The notes: generated by a model not told the origin, from the letters alone. Positions 8,809 to 17,966 are shown, counted from the stretch's first letter. The stretch is DNA of 64,000 bases from Listeria cornellensis FSL F6-0969 (GCF_000525855.1 NZ_AODE01000011.1:44477-108476), one strand, 5' to 3'. Numbers and translations: made by a program.

Positions 8809-9741
8809 ATGGTACAAAATACGATTTCTGTTCATAATTTGGAGAAGTCTTATAAAAATGTAGAAGTGTTGAAAAAAATTAGTTTCACCGTTGAAAAAGG
8901 CACGGTTTTCGCGTTATTAGGGTCAAATGGTGCTGGGAAAACAACCACAATTCGGATTCTAGCAACGCTTTTGAAGCCGGATGGTGGCGAAGCACAGATT
9001 TGTGATGCGGATGTGGTGAAGCAGGCGAATTTAGTACGCGCGGCAATTAGTTTAACTGGGCAAAATGCAGCGGTCGATGAGATTCTGACTGGGCGTGAGA
9101 ATGTGCGATTGATTGCGAAATTACGGCATTTGCCAGATGCGGCGGGAATTGCGGATGAGTTGTTAGCGCGGTTTGGCTTGACGGATGCGGCAGATCGGGC
9201 GCTTTCGACGTATTCTGGTGGGATGAGACGCAGACTGGATCTTGCGATGAGTTTGGTCGGGAATCCAGAGGTTATCTTTTTGGATGAGCCTACGACCGGG
9301 CTTGACCCGCAGAGCCGTTTAGCAATGTGGAAAATTATTCGGGAGCTCGCGAGCAATGGAACAACAGTGTTTTTGACGACGCAATATTTGGAAGAAGCGG
9401 AGCAATTGGCGAACCAGATAGCCATTTTGAATGATGGAAAAATTGTTGCGAATGGCACGGTCGCTGAGTTGAAGCGGATGTTGCCGAATGGTCATTTGGA
9501 ATTGCGCTTTGCAGAGGAAGGCGAGGTTAAGGCGGCAAACGCGGCGCTGGTTGACTTTGAACCGACTTTGAATGTGGAAGAGCAGTTGGTAACGCTAACG
9601 ATTGATGGAAGCACGACACAACTAATGGCGATTTTAGGGAAATTGGAAGCAGCGAATATTGCAGTACTTGAATTTTCGCAAAAATCGCCGACGCTGGAGG
9701 ACGTATTCCTCACAATTATCGATAGGAAGGGTGAAGCATGA
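8809..9741 (+). CDS. ABC transporter ATP-binding protein, drug-export (DrrA-like) type
   Basis: This encodes 310 residues. ATG 8809 follows AAAGGAGG. Walker A is GSNGAGKTTT, the signature is YSGGMRRRLDLA and Walker B is VIFLDEPTTGLD, all in canonical order. A C-terminal extension of about 90 residues after the nucleotide-binding domain is typical of DrrA/CcmA-like exporters. It powers the permease encoded next, whose start overlaps this gene's stop (ATGA), so the two make one complex in the membrane. The PadR regulator upstream suggests drug- or membrane-stress-induced export. The substrate is unknown. Confidence 0.92.
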   Translation: MVQNTISVHNLEKSYKNVEVLKKISFTVEKGTVFALLGSNGAGKTTTIRILATLLKPDGGEAQICDADVVKQANLVRAAISLTGQNAAVDEILTGRENVRLIAKLRHLPDAAGIADELLARFGLTDAADRALSTYSGGMRRRLDLAMSLVGNPEVIFLDEPTTGLDPQSRLAMWKIIRELASNGTTVFLTTQYLEEAEQLANQIAILNDGKIVANGTVAELKRMLPNGHLELRFAEEGEVKAANAALVDFEPTLNVEEQLVTLTIDGSTTQLMAILGKLEAANIAVLEFSQKSPTLEDVFLTIIDRKGEA

Positions 9742-10499
9742 TGCGGAATAATTGGAATGATATGCAAGTAATGGTTGGACGCAACATGAAGCATGCCTTT
9801 CGTAGTGCGGATACGATCATTACGACTATTGCGATGCCACTGATGATTATGTTGATGTTTGTATATGTTTTTGGAGGCTCGATTGATACAGGTTCAGAAA
9901 ATTATATTAACTATGTTGTTCCGGGGATTATGTTTTTATGTATCGCGATGGGATCGACGTATACGGCAGTAAGGCTAAACCACGATGTGACAACCGGGAT
10001 TATTGACCGTTTCCACTCGATGCCCATTGCGAAATCGTCTATTTTGACAGGACATGTTGTGACGTCCGTTGTTTTCAATTTGATTTCAACGCTTGTGGTT
10101 GTGTTGGTCGCGTTCCTTTTAGGATTCAGACCAGAAGCCGGATTTGTTGGATGGCTCGTTGTTATTTTGATCTTGCTACTGTTCACGTTGGCGATGACTT
10201 GGATTGCGGTGATATCAGGATTAATCGCAAAAAGCGCAGAAGGATCAGGCTCATTTAGCTACCTCATTCTGTTGCTACTATTTGTCAGCTCGGCGTTCAC
10301 ACCTACAGATTCAATGACCAAGGTCGTTCGGGCGTTTGCGGAAAACCAGCCGATGACGCCGATTATTGAAAGTGTCCGTTCTCTGCTAGTTGGAAATGTG
10401 AATACTGGCGAAGTTTGGACGGCAATTGCCTGGTGCGGAGGAATTTTCATTGTTGCGATGATAGCTTCGATGCAAATTTATAAAAGGAGAACGGAATAG
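9738..10499 (+). CDS. ABC-2 type transporter permease (DrrB-like)
   Basis: This encodes 253 residues starting in the overlap with the ATPase gene. It has six hydrophobic segments, with the first helix around TIIAMPLMIMLMFVYVFGG. A central part, NYVVPGIMFLCIAMGS, and a conserved ABC-2 stretch (MPIAKSSILTGHVV) follow. It should form the membrane channel driven by the ATPase at 8809-9741 and probably dimerises. It is the last gene of the padR unit; a strong hairpin follows. Confidence 0.9.
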   Translation: MMRNNWNDMQVMVGRNMKHAFRSADTIITTIAMPLMIMLMFVYVFGGSIDTGSENYINYVVPGIMFLCIAMGSTYTAVRLNHDVTTGIIDRFHSMPIAKSSILTGHVVTSVVFNLISTLVVVLVAFLLGFRPEAGFVGWLVVILILLLFTLAMTWIAVISGLIAKSAEGSGSFSYLILLLLFVSSAFTPTDSMTKVVRAFAENQPMTPIIESVRSLLVGNVNTGEVWTAIAWCGGIFIVAMIASMQIYKRRTE

Positions 10500-10501
10500 C
10501 G

Positions 10502-10542
10502 AAAAAAGGATAACCATCCCAGTGAGGCGGTTATCCTTTTTT
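10502..10542. terminator. bidirectional terminator between the ABC exporter and the ligase gene
   Basis: GGATAACC (10508-10515) pairs with GGTTATCC (10529-10536). A T6 run lies on one side and an A6 run on the other, so it can stop transcription from both convergent genes. Confidence 0.85.
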
Positions 10543-10546
10543 ACGT

Positions 10547-12076
10547 CTAATTTTCGCTATTTTGAAGCGAGCGTTCCAACTCTAAACGCTGAATTTTCAT
10601 CGTCGCCGTCCGTGGCATTTCATCGTATTTCATGAGAATTGGCTCATTGAGATGCGGCAAATCGGATACTTTTTTCCACCATAAATCCCAATTCATTTCT
10701 GCGCTCTCATTCACCGCCACAATCGGCTGTGGACTCCCATTTTTGCCCCGAATAATCACGACTTCATCTAGAAAAGTCAGTTCATCAAGAAGGGCATCCT
10801 CAATCGCGAGTGTGCTGTCAATTTTATCAACAAGATCAACTTGGCGGTCAAGCAAGGAAAGGCCTCCGAGCCGACTTTTGACACCATAATCACCGCTGTC
10901 CCACCAAGCACCGTAGACATTTTCCTCAAAGCGCGGAGTCTCTTTGTAGTACGTCAGAGCACGACCTTTCGAGAACATCTGGATATTGCCGCTAGTTCCA
11001 GCAGAAACCGGTTTCCCATCCTGATCCACAATCCGAGCCTTCGTCAAGCCTGGCATCCCAACGCCCATCGCGCGCGCGTTCGTCCGCTTAAGCGTGGACT
11101 TCGTATGGAAACGCATAATCATCGGGCCACATTCACTCTGCCCGTAAACCTGCAAAAAAACCGGCAAACGATACTCCGAACACCGCAAAAATGTCGCCAT
11201 CGTTTCCTTGTTAATCGCATCAAACGTGGAATGATAGTACTTTACGCTTTGAAAAACGGCAGGCTCTTCCCTAGCAAGCGATGCCCACTGCACAAAATGA
11301 TTCGGATGCGTTTCCAGAACCATCGGCGCGTATTCCGTCATGATTTTTGTTACGTTAGCCCGGCTCGGATTCGCAATTGGAAGCAGCGGGAAACCCTTCG
11401 CCATCAGCGACGAAATCCCGATATTAAAGCGCGAATGAACTGGCGAAATATGAAAAGCGACCAAACCACGCTTGCGGATGAGGCTCAAAATGTTCTTTTG
11501 CCATTTCGTACGCCATCCCATCGAGTTCGCCGAGTGTGCGATAAGCTTCGGAACACCAGTCGTACCCGAAGTATGCGTCATGTAGGAAATCGTGTCAGGC
11601 GTGAGGAAATCCTGCTCACAAAGCTGATCAAAAGTCGTTGCGAGAATCTCCTCGACCGCGATCAATTTCGAAGCAGGAAGATTTTTTAAACTTTGTGCTT
11701 TTTTCGCCGTATCCCCGTCGAAAACCATCCAAGGATCGTCCAGCCGCGCGACCAGAATATCCATTGTATCAGCAGGAAGATGCGCGGAAATCATGATTGG
11801 CACCGCGCCGAGATAAGAGACAGCAACAGCTAAGAGGTATGTGTCGAATTTTGCCGATTTATAAACGATGACCTTCTCGCCCTTTTTGACACCGATTTTG
11901 TGCAATTGCGTTGCCTTCATGATGAGGGCATTTTTTGAATCCGCGTATGTAGTTTGCAATTGAAGTTCGGGGAAAGCAGTAAGTGGCTCGTCGAAGTAAA
12001 TCGCCTGACTCGGAAAACGCTCCGCAGCTTCCGCGAAATTGGTATAGAGGTTTAGTGGTTTGTATTTGTTAAACAT
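10547..12076 (-). CDS. adenylate-forming (AMP-binding) acyl-CoA synthetase-like ligase
   Basis: This encodes 509 residues. Core motifs of the ANL superfamily are present in order: the P-loop-like THTSGTTGVPKLIAHS (about 172-187), YGQSECGP (about 314), GDYGVK in WWDSGDYGVK, and a C-terminal catalytic Lys in RTATMKIQR. Such enzymes activate a carboxylate as acyl-AMP and transfer it to CoA or a carrier protein. No carrier protein, thioesterase or beta-oxidation gene lies nearby, so the substrate is open. The only ATG (12076) is about 14 bases after a GGAG, a wide spacing, so expression may be weak or the start uncertain. It is transcribed alone and convergent to the ABC exporter. Confidence 0.85.
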   Translation of the reverse strand: MFNKYKPLNLYTNFAEAAERFPSQAIYFDEPLTAFPELQLQTTYADSKNALIMKATQLHKIGVKKGEKVIVYKSAKFDTYLLAVAVSYLGAVPIMISAHLPADTMDILVARLDDPWMVFDGDTAKKAQSLKNLPASKLIAVEEILATTFDQLCEQDFLTPDTISYMTHTSGTTGVPKLIAHSANSMGWRTKWQKNILSLIRKRGLVAFHISPVHSRFNIGISSLMAKGFPLLPIANPSRANVTKIMTEYAPMVLETHPNHFVQWASLAREEPAVFQSVKYYHSTFDAINKETMATFLRCSEYRLPVFLQVYGQSECGPMIMRFHTKSTLKRTNARAMGVGMPGLTKARIVDQDGKPVSAGTSGNIQMFSKGRALTYYKETPRFEENVYGAWWDSGDYGVKSRLGGLSLLDRQVDLVDKIDSTLAIEDALLDELTFLDEVVIIRGKNGSPQPIVAVNESAEMNWDLWWKKVSDLPHLNEPILMKYDEMPRTATMKIQRLELERSLQNSEN

Positions 12077-12200
12077 GGATGGTTGGTCAACTCCTTTTTT
12101 GGTGTGATGGGGTTATTATAGCATTATTGTGAGGAGATTTACAAAGTTTGAGGAGAAATTTAGGAGAAATCGATAATAATAGGAGGATAATATTTCTTTG

Positions 12201-12211
12201 TTTGGTATAAT
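12201..12211 (+). promoter_or_regulatory. extended -10 promoter for the TIR-like gene
   Basis: TTTGGTATAAT contains TGG directly before TATAAT (12206-12211), the extended -10 arrangement. It is about 55 bases upstream of the inferred start. No good -35 box is visible. Confidence 0.5.
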
Positions 12212-12264
12212 GAAAAGAAAAGAGAATACTATAAATAAAGAATGTGAAAAAAATGGGGGGGATT

Positions 12265-12953
12265 ATGTATGAAAAAAAAAGCTACAATATGTAAGGGAAC
12301 TAGTAGACATTTGTGAGCAGATAATCAATGAACGGAAGACAAAAGTGAGAGAACTAAGTTTTATATTTAATAAGGTTAAGGTATTAAATACTTTAGCATC
12401 GAATGTTGTAGGTCTGGACTTTAAGAAGTATCACATAAAAGAGAACGAGAAAGAAAATGATATCCTCACGGAACCAGCTTACACAAGGTTTATTCAACAC
12501 GTTGAATTTTTAAAACGAGAAGGTGAACGAGAATTACATAAGTATGTTTTTGTAATTCATGGACATTCTAAAGATACAGTTGAGCTTCAATCAATTCTAG
12601 GTTTAATGGGTAAAGAGCCAATCACTATAAAAGAGTTAGATGATAATAACATGTCATTCATAGATAAGATAGAAAAGTATTCTAATGTTAGGCATGCGGT
12701 TGCACTTCTGACACCGGATGATTGGGGCGCTAAAAAAGAATGTAATCAGATATTGATGCGGGGAAGAGCAAGGCAGAATGTTATTTTTGAACTGGGCTAT
12801 TTTTTCGGAAAGATTGGAAAAGCAAATACAATATGTTTGGTGAAAGGAGAGGTGGACTTGCCATCAGATTTAGATGGCTTAGGAAATATAAGATATCAGG
12901 ATAGTTTGAACGAAGTATCTGCTAAATTGCAACAATTATTGGAATATAAATAA
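12265..12953 (+). CDS. TIR-like (CAP12/TIR_2 type) NAD-binding protein, candidate immune effector, frameshifted start
   Basis: Reconstructed as about 229 residues. The C-terminal two thirds match the bacterial TIR-like fold: KYVFVIHGHSKDTVELQS as the first strand and loop, VALLTPDDWGAK, then RARQNVIFELGYFFGKIG, where the Glu of FELG is the expected catalytic NADase residue. This relative of TIR is used as an effector domain in CBASS and TIR-STING proteins. The open frame starts only at GTG 12345. Upstream, ATG 12265 behind GGGGGGG leads through MYEKKKLQYVRELVDICEQI into the same protein if one A is added to the A9 run at 12272-12280, so that is the likely start. No cyclase lies beside it; its neighbour is the sensor-like gene at 12977. 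Confidence 0.75.
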
Positions 12954-12976
12954 TTAATACGATTGGAGTGGGGAGA

Positions 12977-14222
12977 ATGAAGGGTAATAATGTTTGTTTT
13001 GTTATTATGGGGTATGGTAAGAAAAAAGATTATAGAACAGGAAGAGAAGTAGATATGGATTTTGTCTATGCTAACTTAATTAAACCAGCGATCGTAGCAA
13101 CTGGCTTTATTTGTGTGAGAGCAGATGAAATTAAACATAGTTCTATGATTGATATTCCTATGTATGAGCATTTGATGCATGCCAATTTAGTTATTGCAGA
13201 TATGTCGACGACGAACTTTAATGCAATTTACGAGTTAGGAGTGAGGCATGCAGTTCGTCCACAGTCAACAATCCTTATTTCCAACAAAGATTTTCTTCAA
13301 GGAGGAGCGCCTTTTGATGTTAATCATATATCAATATTTAGCTACGACGATATAAATACTAGCTCATTACAGGAAGAAGTATGTAAGGTGAAGGCTGAGT
13401 TGATTGAATTAGTAAAGGCAGTAGCGAGCGATAAACGGATAGACAGTCCAATATATTCCCTTATAGGAGATGGTATAACACCCCCTACTATGAGGACAAT
13501 GAACTTAACTAATCCAGAACTAGATAAGAAAAAGAAGTCATTAAGGGAGCTTATTCAAGAAGGCAATTTGAAACTGACAGAGGAGAAATATTTTGCGGCA
13601 GAGGAAGCGTTTTCTGCAGCGATGAATATCGAGAATAGTGATTATTTAGTTCAAAGAAAAGTACTATCTGTTTATAAAAATCCACATAGAGACGAAGCTG
13701 ATAGATATCTAGAGGCAATAGAAATACTTAATCAACATTTTCAAGTATTTGCTTCTACAGATAGTGAAGTGTTAGGATTATCAGGTAGTATATTTAAGCG
13801 ATTATTTGAACTGACAGATAATAAATTATATTTACAACGAGCAATTGATGTGTGCTTAAAAGGTTTCGTAATAAATAAAAACTATTACAATGGAATTAAT
13901 TTAGCGTATTTGCATAATTTAATGGCAAAGAAAGAAGAACCACAAATGCATGAGCAAATAGCTAATTATTATAGAGAACAGGTTAGGAAAATCTGCGATA
14001 GATTGATACAGGAGGAAGAGTTTGATTCTAGAGAAGATTGTTATTGGATTTATGCAACCTTAAGTGAGGTGTATTATTGCAAAAAAAACATAGATATGTA
14101 TAAAAAAAACAAATAATATGGCTCTATTCTATAAACCAGGTAAAGCGGAGCTAAAATCAACGAACGAGCAATTGTTTAAATTAAAGCAGTTGCTTGATAT
14201 CGAAATGGAAGTATTGAATTAA
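12977..14222 (+). CDS. 'FVIM'-type nucleotide-binding protein with DUF4071/TPR-like C-terminus, frameshifted near its end
   Basis: About 414 residues. ATG 12977 is chosen because GGAG at 12965-12968 gives eight-base spacing. The N-terminus (NVCFVIMGYGKKKDYRTG, HLMHANLVIADMSTTNFNAI, YELGVRHAV) is a Rossmann-like TIR/SLOG or deoxyribosyltransferase-like domain often seen in bacterial conflict proteins. From about residue 185 a helical, TPR-like region follows (FAAEEAFSAAMNIENSDY), like the DUF4071 TRAFs-binding region. The first frame stops at 14116. Removing one A from A8 at 14102-14109 continues it as DMYKKTNNMALFYKPG to TAA 14220-14222. It lies 23 bases after the TIR-like gene, so the two are probably one operon, with this gene as a plausible sensor. 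Function is not established. Confidence 0.65.
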
Positions 14223-14285
14223 ATAAAGTTGTTGAATTGTCCTAAATTGTAAAGGAAAAAACAGCAGAAAATAGGGGAAATGAAC

Positions 14286-15938
14286 ATGACTTCAAAACTA
14301 ATCCAAATCACAAAATTTGAAAAAGAACCAATCCAAGAAATCGATTCGGCGTATTTCAATAACTATCCAATCGTCTACATTCTCTATAACGATACCAAAA
14401 AACCAGCCGCGTACATTGGCCAAACTGTTCATTTGCAACGAAGAATGAAACAACATTTAAGCGACACAAAGCGGAAATCCTTAAAAACCGCCTTGCTCAT
14501 TGGTAATGAAAAGTTCAATCAGTCGGCCACCTATAATGTAGAAACAAATCTAATCAACTTTTTTATTGCAGAGAAAAGATATAAACTTCAAAATGTCAGC
14601 CAAACTTTGGATAATAAGATGCATGATTACTACAACAAAGAATATTACGACCAAACGTTTTTTCGACTCTATCTGGGATGAACTTCGCGAGCAAGATATT
14701 GTCAGGGAGTCTCTTGAAGATCTGAGGAATAAAGATGTTTTCAAAATATCGCCGTATAAAGAATTATCCGCAGAACAAATGGATCTGAAGCATCATATTA
14801 TTGACTATTGCAAAAGGCATATTGATGAGGACAAGCACAGTATATTTTTCATTGAGGGTGACGCTGGTACGGGAAAAAAGTGTGGTTTTAAGTTCGACTT
14901 TCAATACGATACAAGATTTGTCAAAGGATAAGGGTTCGAAATTATATGGCACGGAAAATTATTTACTTGTAAACCACCAAGAAATGCTGAAAACATACAA
15001 AGAAATTTCAGAGACATTGCCAAACCTAAAGAAAAAGAATTTCATGAAGCCAACAAGTTTTATCAATAGAAAAATGAGTCCAGAGAAGGCTGTAGCCGAT
15101 ATTGTGTTTGTCGACGAGGCCCATTTACTACTTTCGAAAAAAGATAGTTATAATAATTTCAATCAAGACAATCATTTGGAAGAGATCATCAAGCAGAGCA
15201 AGATTACAATTGTCGTATACGATCGGAAACAAGTACTAAAATTCAAAAGTTATTGGGATGACAATCTAATTGATCATGTCAAACGTGGCATTCATAGTGA
15301 AGTACTCCTGCTAACAAATCAATTCAGGATTCGAGCAGAAGAGGAAATTCTAAATTGGATGGACGCATTTACGAATAAACAGGTTTTACCGTTGCCAAAA
15401 TCGGCCATGACCGCAAGAAAAGATAGCTTTGAACTTGAAATTTTTTCAGATGCCGGTGAAATGTACAAGAAAATTCAGCAAAAAAAATAAGAAATACGGC
15501 CTGTCCAGATTAGTATCAACGTTCGATTATCTACACAAAAAAGATAAAAAAGACTACTTTATAGAGGAGCCCAATTTCAAACTTCCGTGGAATCGTACCC
15601 ACTATAAGAAAACATGGGCCGAGGTTGAAGAAACCATTCATGAAGTAGGTTCGATTTATACGATTCAAGGTTTTGATTTGAATTATGTCGGCCTCATCTT
15701 GGGTCCATCGGTTTCCTACAATTTTGAAAAAGACGAATTGGAGATTATAGCCGCCAATTATAAGGATTCTGAGGCATTCAAGGCTAGAGAAGATATTCCT
15801 GTTAATCAAATAGAAGAAGTAAAAATACAAATAATTTTAAATTCTATCAATGTGCTGATGAAACGCGGAATTCATGGCTTATATATTTATGCGACTGATC
15901 CAAAACTGCGTCAGAAACTAGATTCATTAAACGATTAA
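14286..15938 (+). CDS. GIY-YIG nuclease fused to a DUF2075 superfamily-1 helicase-like domain, three frameshifts
   Basis: Reconstructed as about 549 residues from ATG 14286 (AGGGGA at 14273-14278 favours it over ATG 14280). Residues 1-120 form a GIY-YIG domain: IVYILYND, AAYIGQT, LQRRMKQHL and the Glu of NVETNLINFF. Then follow Walker A (FIEGDAGTGKS once repaired), Walker B (DIVFVDEAHLLL), an Arg-bearing motif (TNQFRIR) and SIYTIQGFDLNYVGLILG, typical of DUF2075 helicase-like ATPases. Four frames join by removing one base in each of T6 at 14658-14663, A6 at 14874-14879 and A8 at 15480-15487. A MazG-like gene follows 20 bases later. Context and domains suggest nucleic-acid-directed defence, by inference. 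Confidence 0.75.
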
Positions 15939-15958
15939 TTTTTAGGAGGAATTCTGAA

Positions 15959-16288
15959 TTGGATGATATACTGGCTAAAATAAACGCCTTCAGGGAAGAA
16001 CGTGATTGGCGACAATTCCACAATCCGAAAGATTTATCTATTTCGATTTCATTGGAAGCTGCAGAATTGCTAGAAAATTTTCAATGGAAAACAAGTGAGG
16101 AAGTTTTAAATGGGGACATGGAGAATGTGAAAGAAGAAATCGCGGATGTTCTTATATACTCGTTGATGCTTTCATCCGATTTGAATATGGATGTTAAGGA
16201 GATTATTGAGGAGAAGTTGCACAAAAATAGTTTGAAATACCCTGTTGCAAGAAGTAAGGGAAACAATAAAAAGTATACAGAGTTATAA
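15959..16288 (+). CDS. MazG-like nucleotide pyrophosphohydrolase
   Basis: This encodes 109 residues. TTG 15959 is the start because AGGAGG lies 9 bases before it and no ATG is in frame nearby. The all-alpha NTP pyrophosphohydrolase metal site is visible: ISLEAAELLENFQW supplies the first Glu pair and EEIADVLIYSLML supplies the ExxD half. It resembles the RS21-C6/iMazG group, which hydrolyses (d)NTPs to monophosphates. It follows the GIY-YIG/DUF2075 gene closely and ends at a strong terminator, so the two likely form one transcript. Nucleotide depletion or removal of modified nucleotides are possible roles, by inference. Confidence 0.85.
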   Translation: MDDILAKINAFREERDWRQFHNPKDLSISISLEAAELLENFQWKTSEEVLNGDMENVKEEIADVLIYSLMLSSDLNMDVKEIIEEKLHKNSLKYPVARSKGNNKKYTEL

Positions 16289-16291
16289 AAT

Positions 16292-16327
16292 AAAACGGCT
16301 CATTCGCATCATGGAATGAGCCGTTTT
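16292..16327. terminator. bidirectional terminator between mazG-like gene and efflux pump
   Basis: AAAACGGCTCATTC and GAATGAGCCGTTTT form a perfect 14-base stem with an 8-base loop. A/T tails on both sides serve the two convergent genes. Confidence 0.9.
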
Positions 16328-16331
16328 CTGA

Positions 16332-17744
16332 TTATATCCTCTTCGGCAATCTAAAAACCAACACAAAACAAACCATCAACAGTGCGATATTCACATACAT
16401 ACTCGTCTGCAAACCGTCTGAGAATGCCTTGGCTTGTGACACGCCGGTAGCATCGCCGAGTGTTCTGAAAAACACCGAACCAACAACCGCGATCCCGAAA
16501 GAGGAACCAACACGTTGCGCCGTGTTAAACATTCCGCTGGCCCCACCGCGTTCTGGCCCAACTACCGTCGAAAGCGTGAAACTGTTCAGTGGTGCAATAA
16601 TCAAACCACTTCCAAGTCCGGCAATCAACAACGGCAGCGCAAGCCACCAAGCTGAAAAAACACCATCGTGCATCTGAAAAACAACGGAAACCGCTGACAA
16701 TCCGATTATGACTAACGCCACCCCAAGATGCAGAAGCCGTCGCCCAACTTTTATAATAAACCGATTACTGTTCGCTGCGGCAACCACACTTCCAATCGCA
16801 AATGGCGTAATGGCAAGCCCTGATGCAATCGCGGACTGACCAAAACCAGTTTGCCACGTCACCGAGAGAATGAAGAAAATACTCGTAAATGCTGCAAAAT
16901 AAACCAATGAAAGCAACATTCCAGATACAAATGGCTGGTTTTTAAGCAAGTTAGGTGAAATTAAAGGCTGATTTCCGCGTTTTGCTTGTCGCACACTCCA
17001 CCAATACAGTAACAGGAAGAACGGTATGGAAGACGCCATCCACATATAATCGATGAACCGGAATCCATTCGACCCTCGTGAAATCACAGGATACAGCAAT
17101 AACATCAAAGCAAGCGTTAAACCGAGAACACCTGGAATGTCGAATCGCACCTTCTCTTTAGGCGCTTGATGTTTCGGCAAGTACAGCATCGCCAGAACCA
17201 AGGTCACTAAAACAATCGGTACATTGACAAAAAATACAGCGCGCCAACCGTTATCAGGCCCAAATAACTCAATCAAGAGTCCGCCTGCAAGTGGTCCAAT
17301 CGCCGTTGCAACACCAATCACCGAGCCAAGTATCCCGAAGATTTTTCCGAGTTGTTTGCCGTGATACATGTCCATAATAACCGCGTTGATTTGCGGGAAG
17401 AATAATCCTGCCGCTAGCCCCTGTATTACCCGGGAAATAATCAAGCTTTTCTCCGTCTGCGCGTAGCCGGCCGTGATACTCATAATTAAAAATAGCAAAA
17501 TCCCGAAGATATAAATATTTTTCCGACCGAAGCGATCCCCTAAACGTCCTGCTAAAATAAGAACGACCCCAAACGCCAATGCATATCCCGAAATAATCCA
17601 CTCAATCGATTCACTCGTGGCATGAAGCGCAATCGTGATATCAGGTAGGGCGACATTGACAATCGTTGTATCGAGTAATGATATAAAAGCGCCGAGCATG
17701 ATAGAAACTAGTGCCAACATTCTTCGTCTATCCGTTTTCTCCAT
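16332..17744 (-). CDS. MFS efflux transporter, DHA2 (EmrB/QacA) family
   Basis: This encodes 470 residues with about 14 hydrophobic segments, the DHA2 topology. The first helix carries FISLLDTTIVNVALPDI, motif D1 of drug-proton antiporters. Motif A appears as AGRLGDRFGRKN, and the antiporter motif C region as GVATAIGPLAGGLL. It should export lipophilic drugs or cations using the proton gradient. The start at 17744 follows GAGGGGG on the minus strand. No adjacent TetR/MarR gene is seen, though a dyad at 17811-17831 upstream may be an operator. Substrate unknown. Confidence 0.9.
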   Translation of the reverse strand: MEKTDRRRMLALVSIMLGAFISLLDTTIVNVALPDITIALHATSESIEWIISGYALAFGVVLILAGRLGDRFGRKNIYIFGILLFLIMSITAGYAQTEKSLIISRVIQGLAAGLFFPQINAVIMDMYHGKQLGKIFGILGSVIGVATAIGPLAGGLLIELFGPDNGWRAVFFVNVPIVLVTLVLAMLYLPKHQAPKEKVRFDIPGVLGLTLALMLLLYPVISRGSNGFRFIDYMWMASSIPFFLLLYWWSVRQAKRGNQPLISPNLLKNQPFVSGMLLSLVYFAAFTSIFFILSVTWQTGFGQSAIASGLAITPFAIGSVVAAANSNRFIIKVGRRLLHLGVALVIIGLSAVSVVFQMHDGVFSAWWLALPLLIAGLGSGLIIAPLNSFTLSTVVGPERGGASGMFNTAQRVGSSFGIAVVGSVFFRTLGDATGVSQAKAFSDGLQTSMYVNIALLMVCFVLVFRLPKRI

Positions 17745-17810
17745 TTTCGAACCCCCTCGTTTAATTAGTCTATTTCCTTCATGCCAAATTCTAAACGCCT
17801 ATTCGAAAGT

Positions 17811-17831
17811 ATATTGATAGGATGTCGATAT
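17811..17831. promoter_or_regulatory. dyad upstream of the efflux gene, possible repressor operator
   Basis: ATATTGA (17811-17817) and TCGATAT (17825-17831) form 7-base inverted arms with one mismatch and a 7-base spacer, 67 bases upstream of the DHA2 start. The rest of 17745-17966 shows only AT-rich sequence with no credible gene. The repressor is not in the window. Confidence 0.35.
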
Positions 17832-17966
17832 ATTGTATAAAATAGAATTAATTTACTAATTTTAAGAAGGGTTAGGCATCATCCTAAGGAGAGCTCATTT
17901 CTCTAATTTTCGTTGCATTAGTCAAAAGAAGTATAGGAAATCTGAATGAAGCATATGACATAAATA

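Noticed and set aside
8850..9458. 202-codon minus-strand frame
   Set aside because: It is antisense to the ABC ATPase with all Walker and signature motifs; it is a codon-bias shadow.
10841..11689. 282-codon plus-strand frame
   Set aside because: It is antisense to the adenylate-forming ligase, whose motifs are intact; the composition is Arg/His-rich and no start signal is visible.
12077..16331. Integrase, attachment-site repeats or transposase bordering the defence-like island
   Set aside because: No recombinase gene and no flanking direct repeat could be found by eye, so a mobile-element label is not supported even though the composition suggests transfer.
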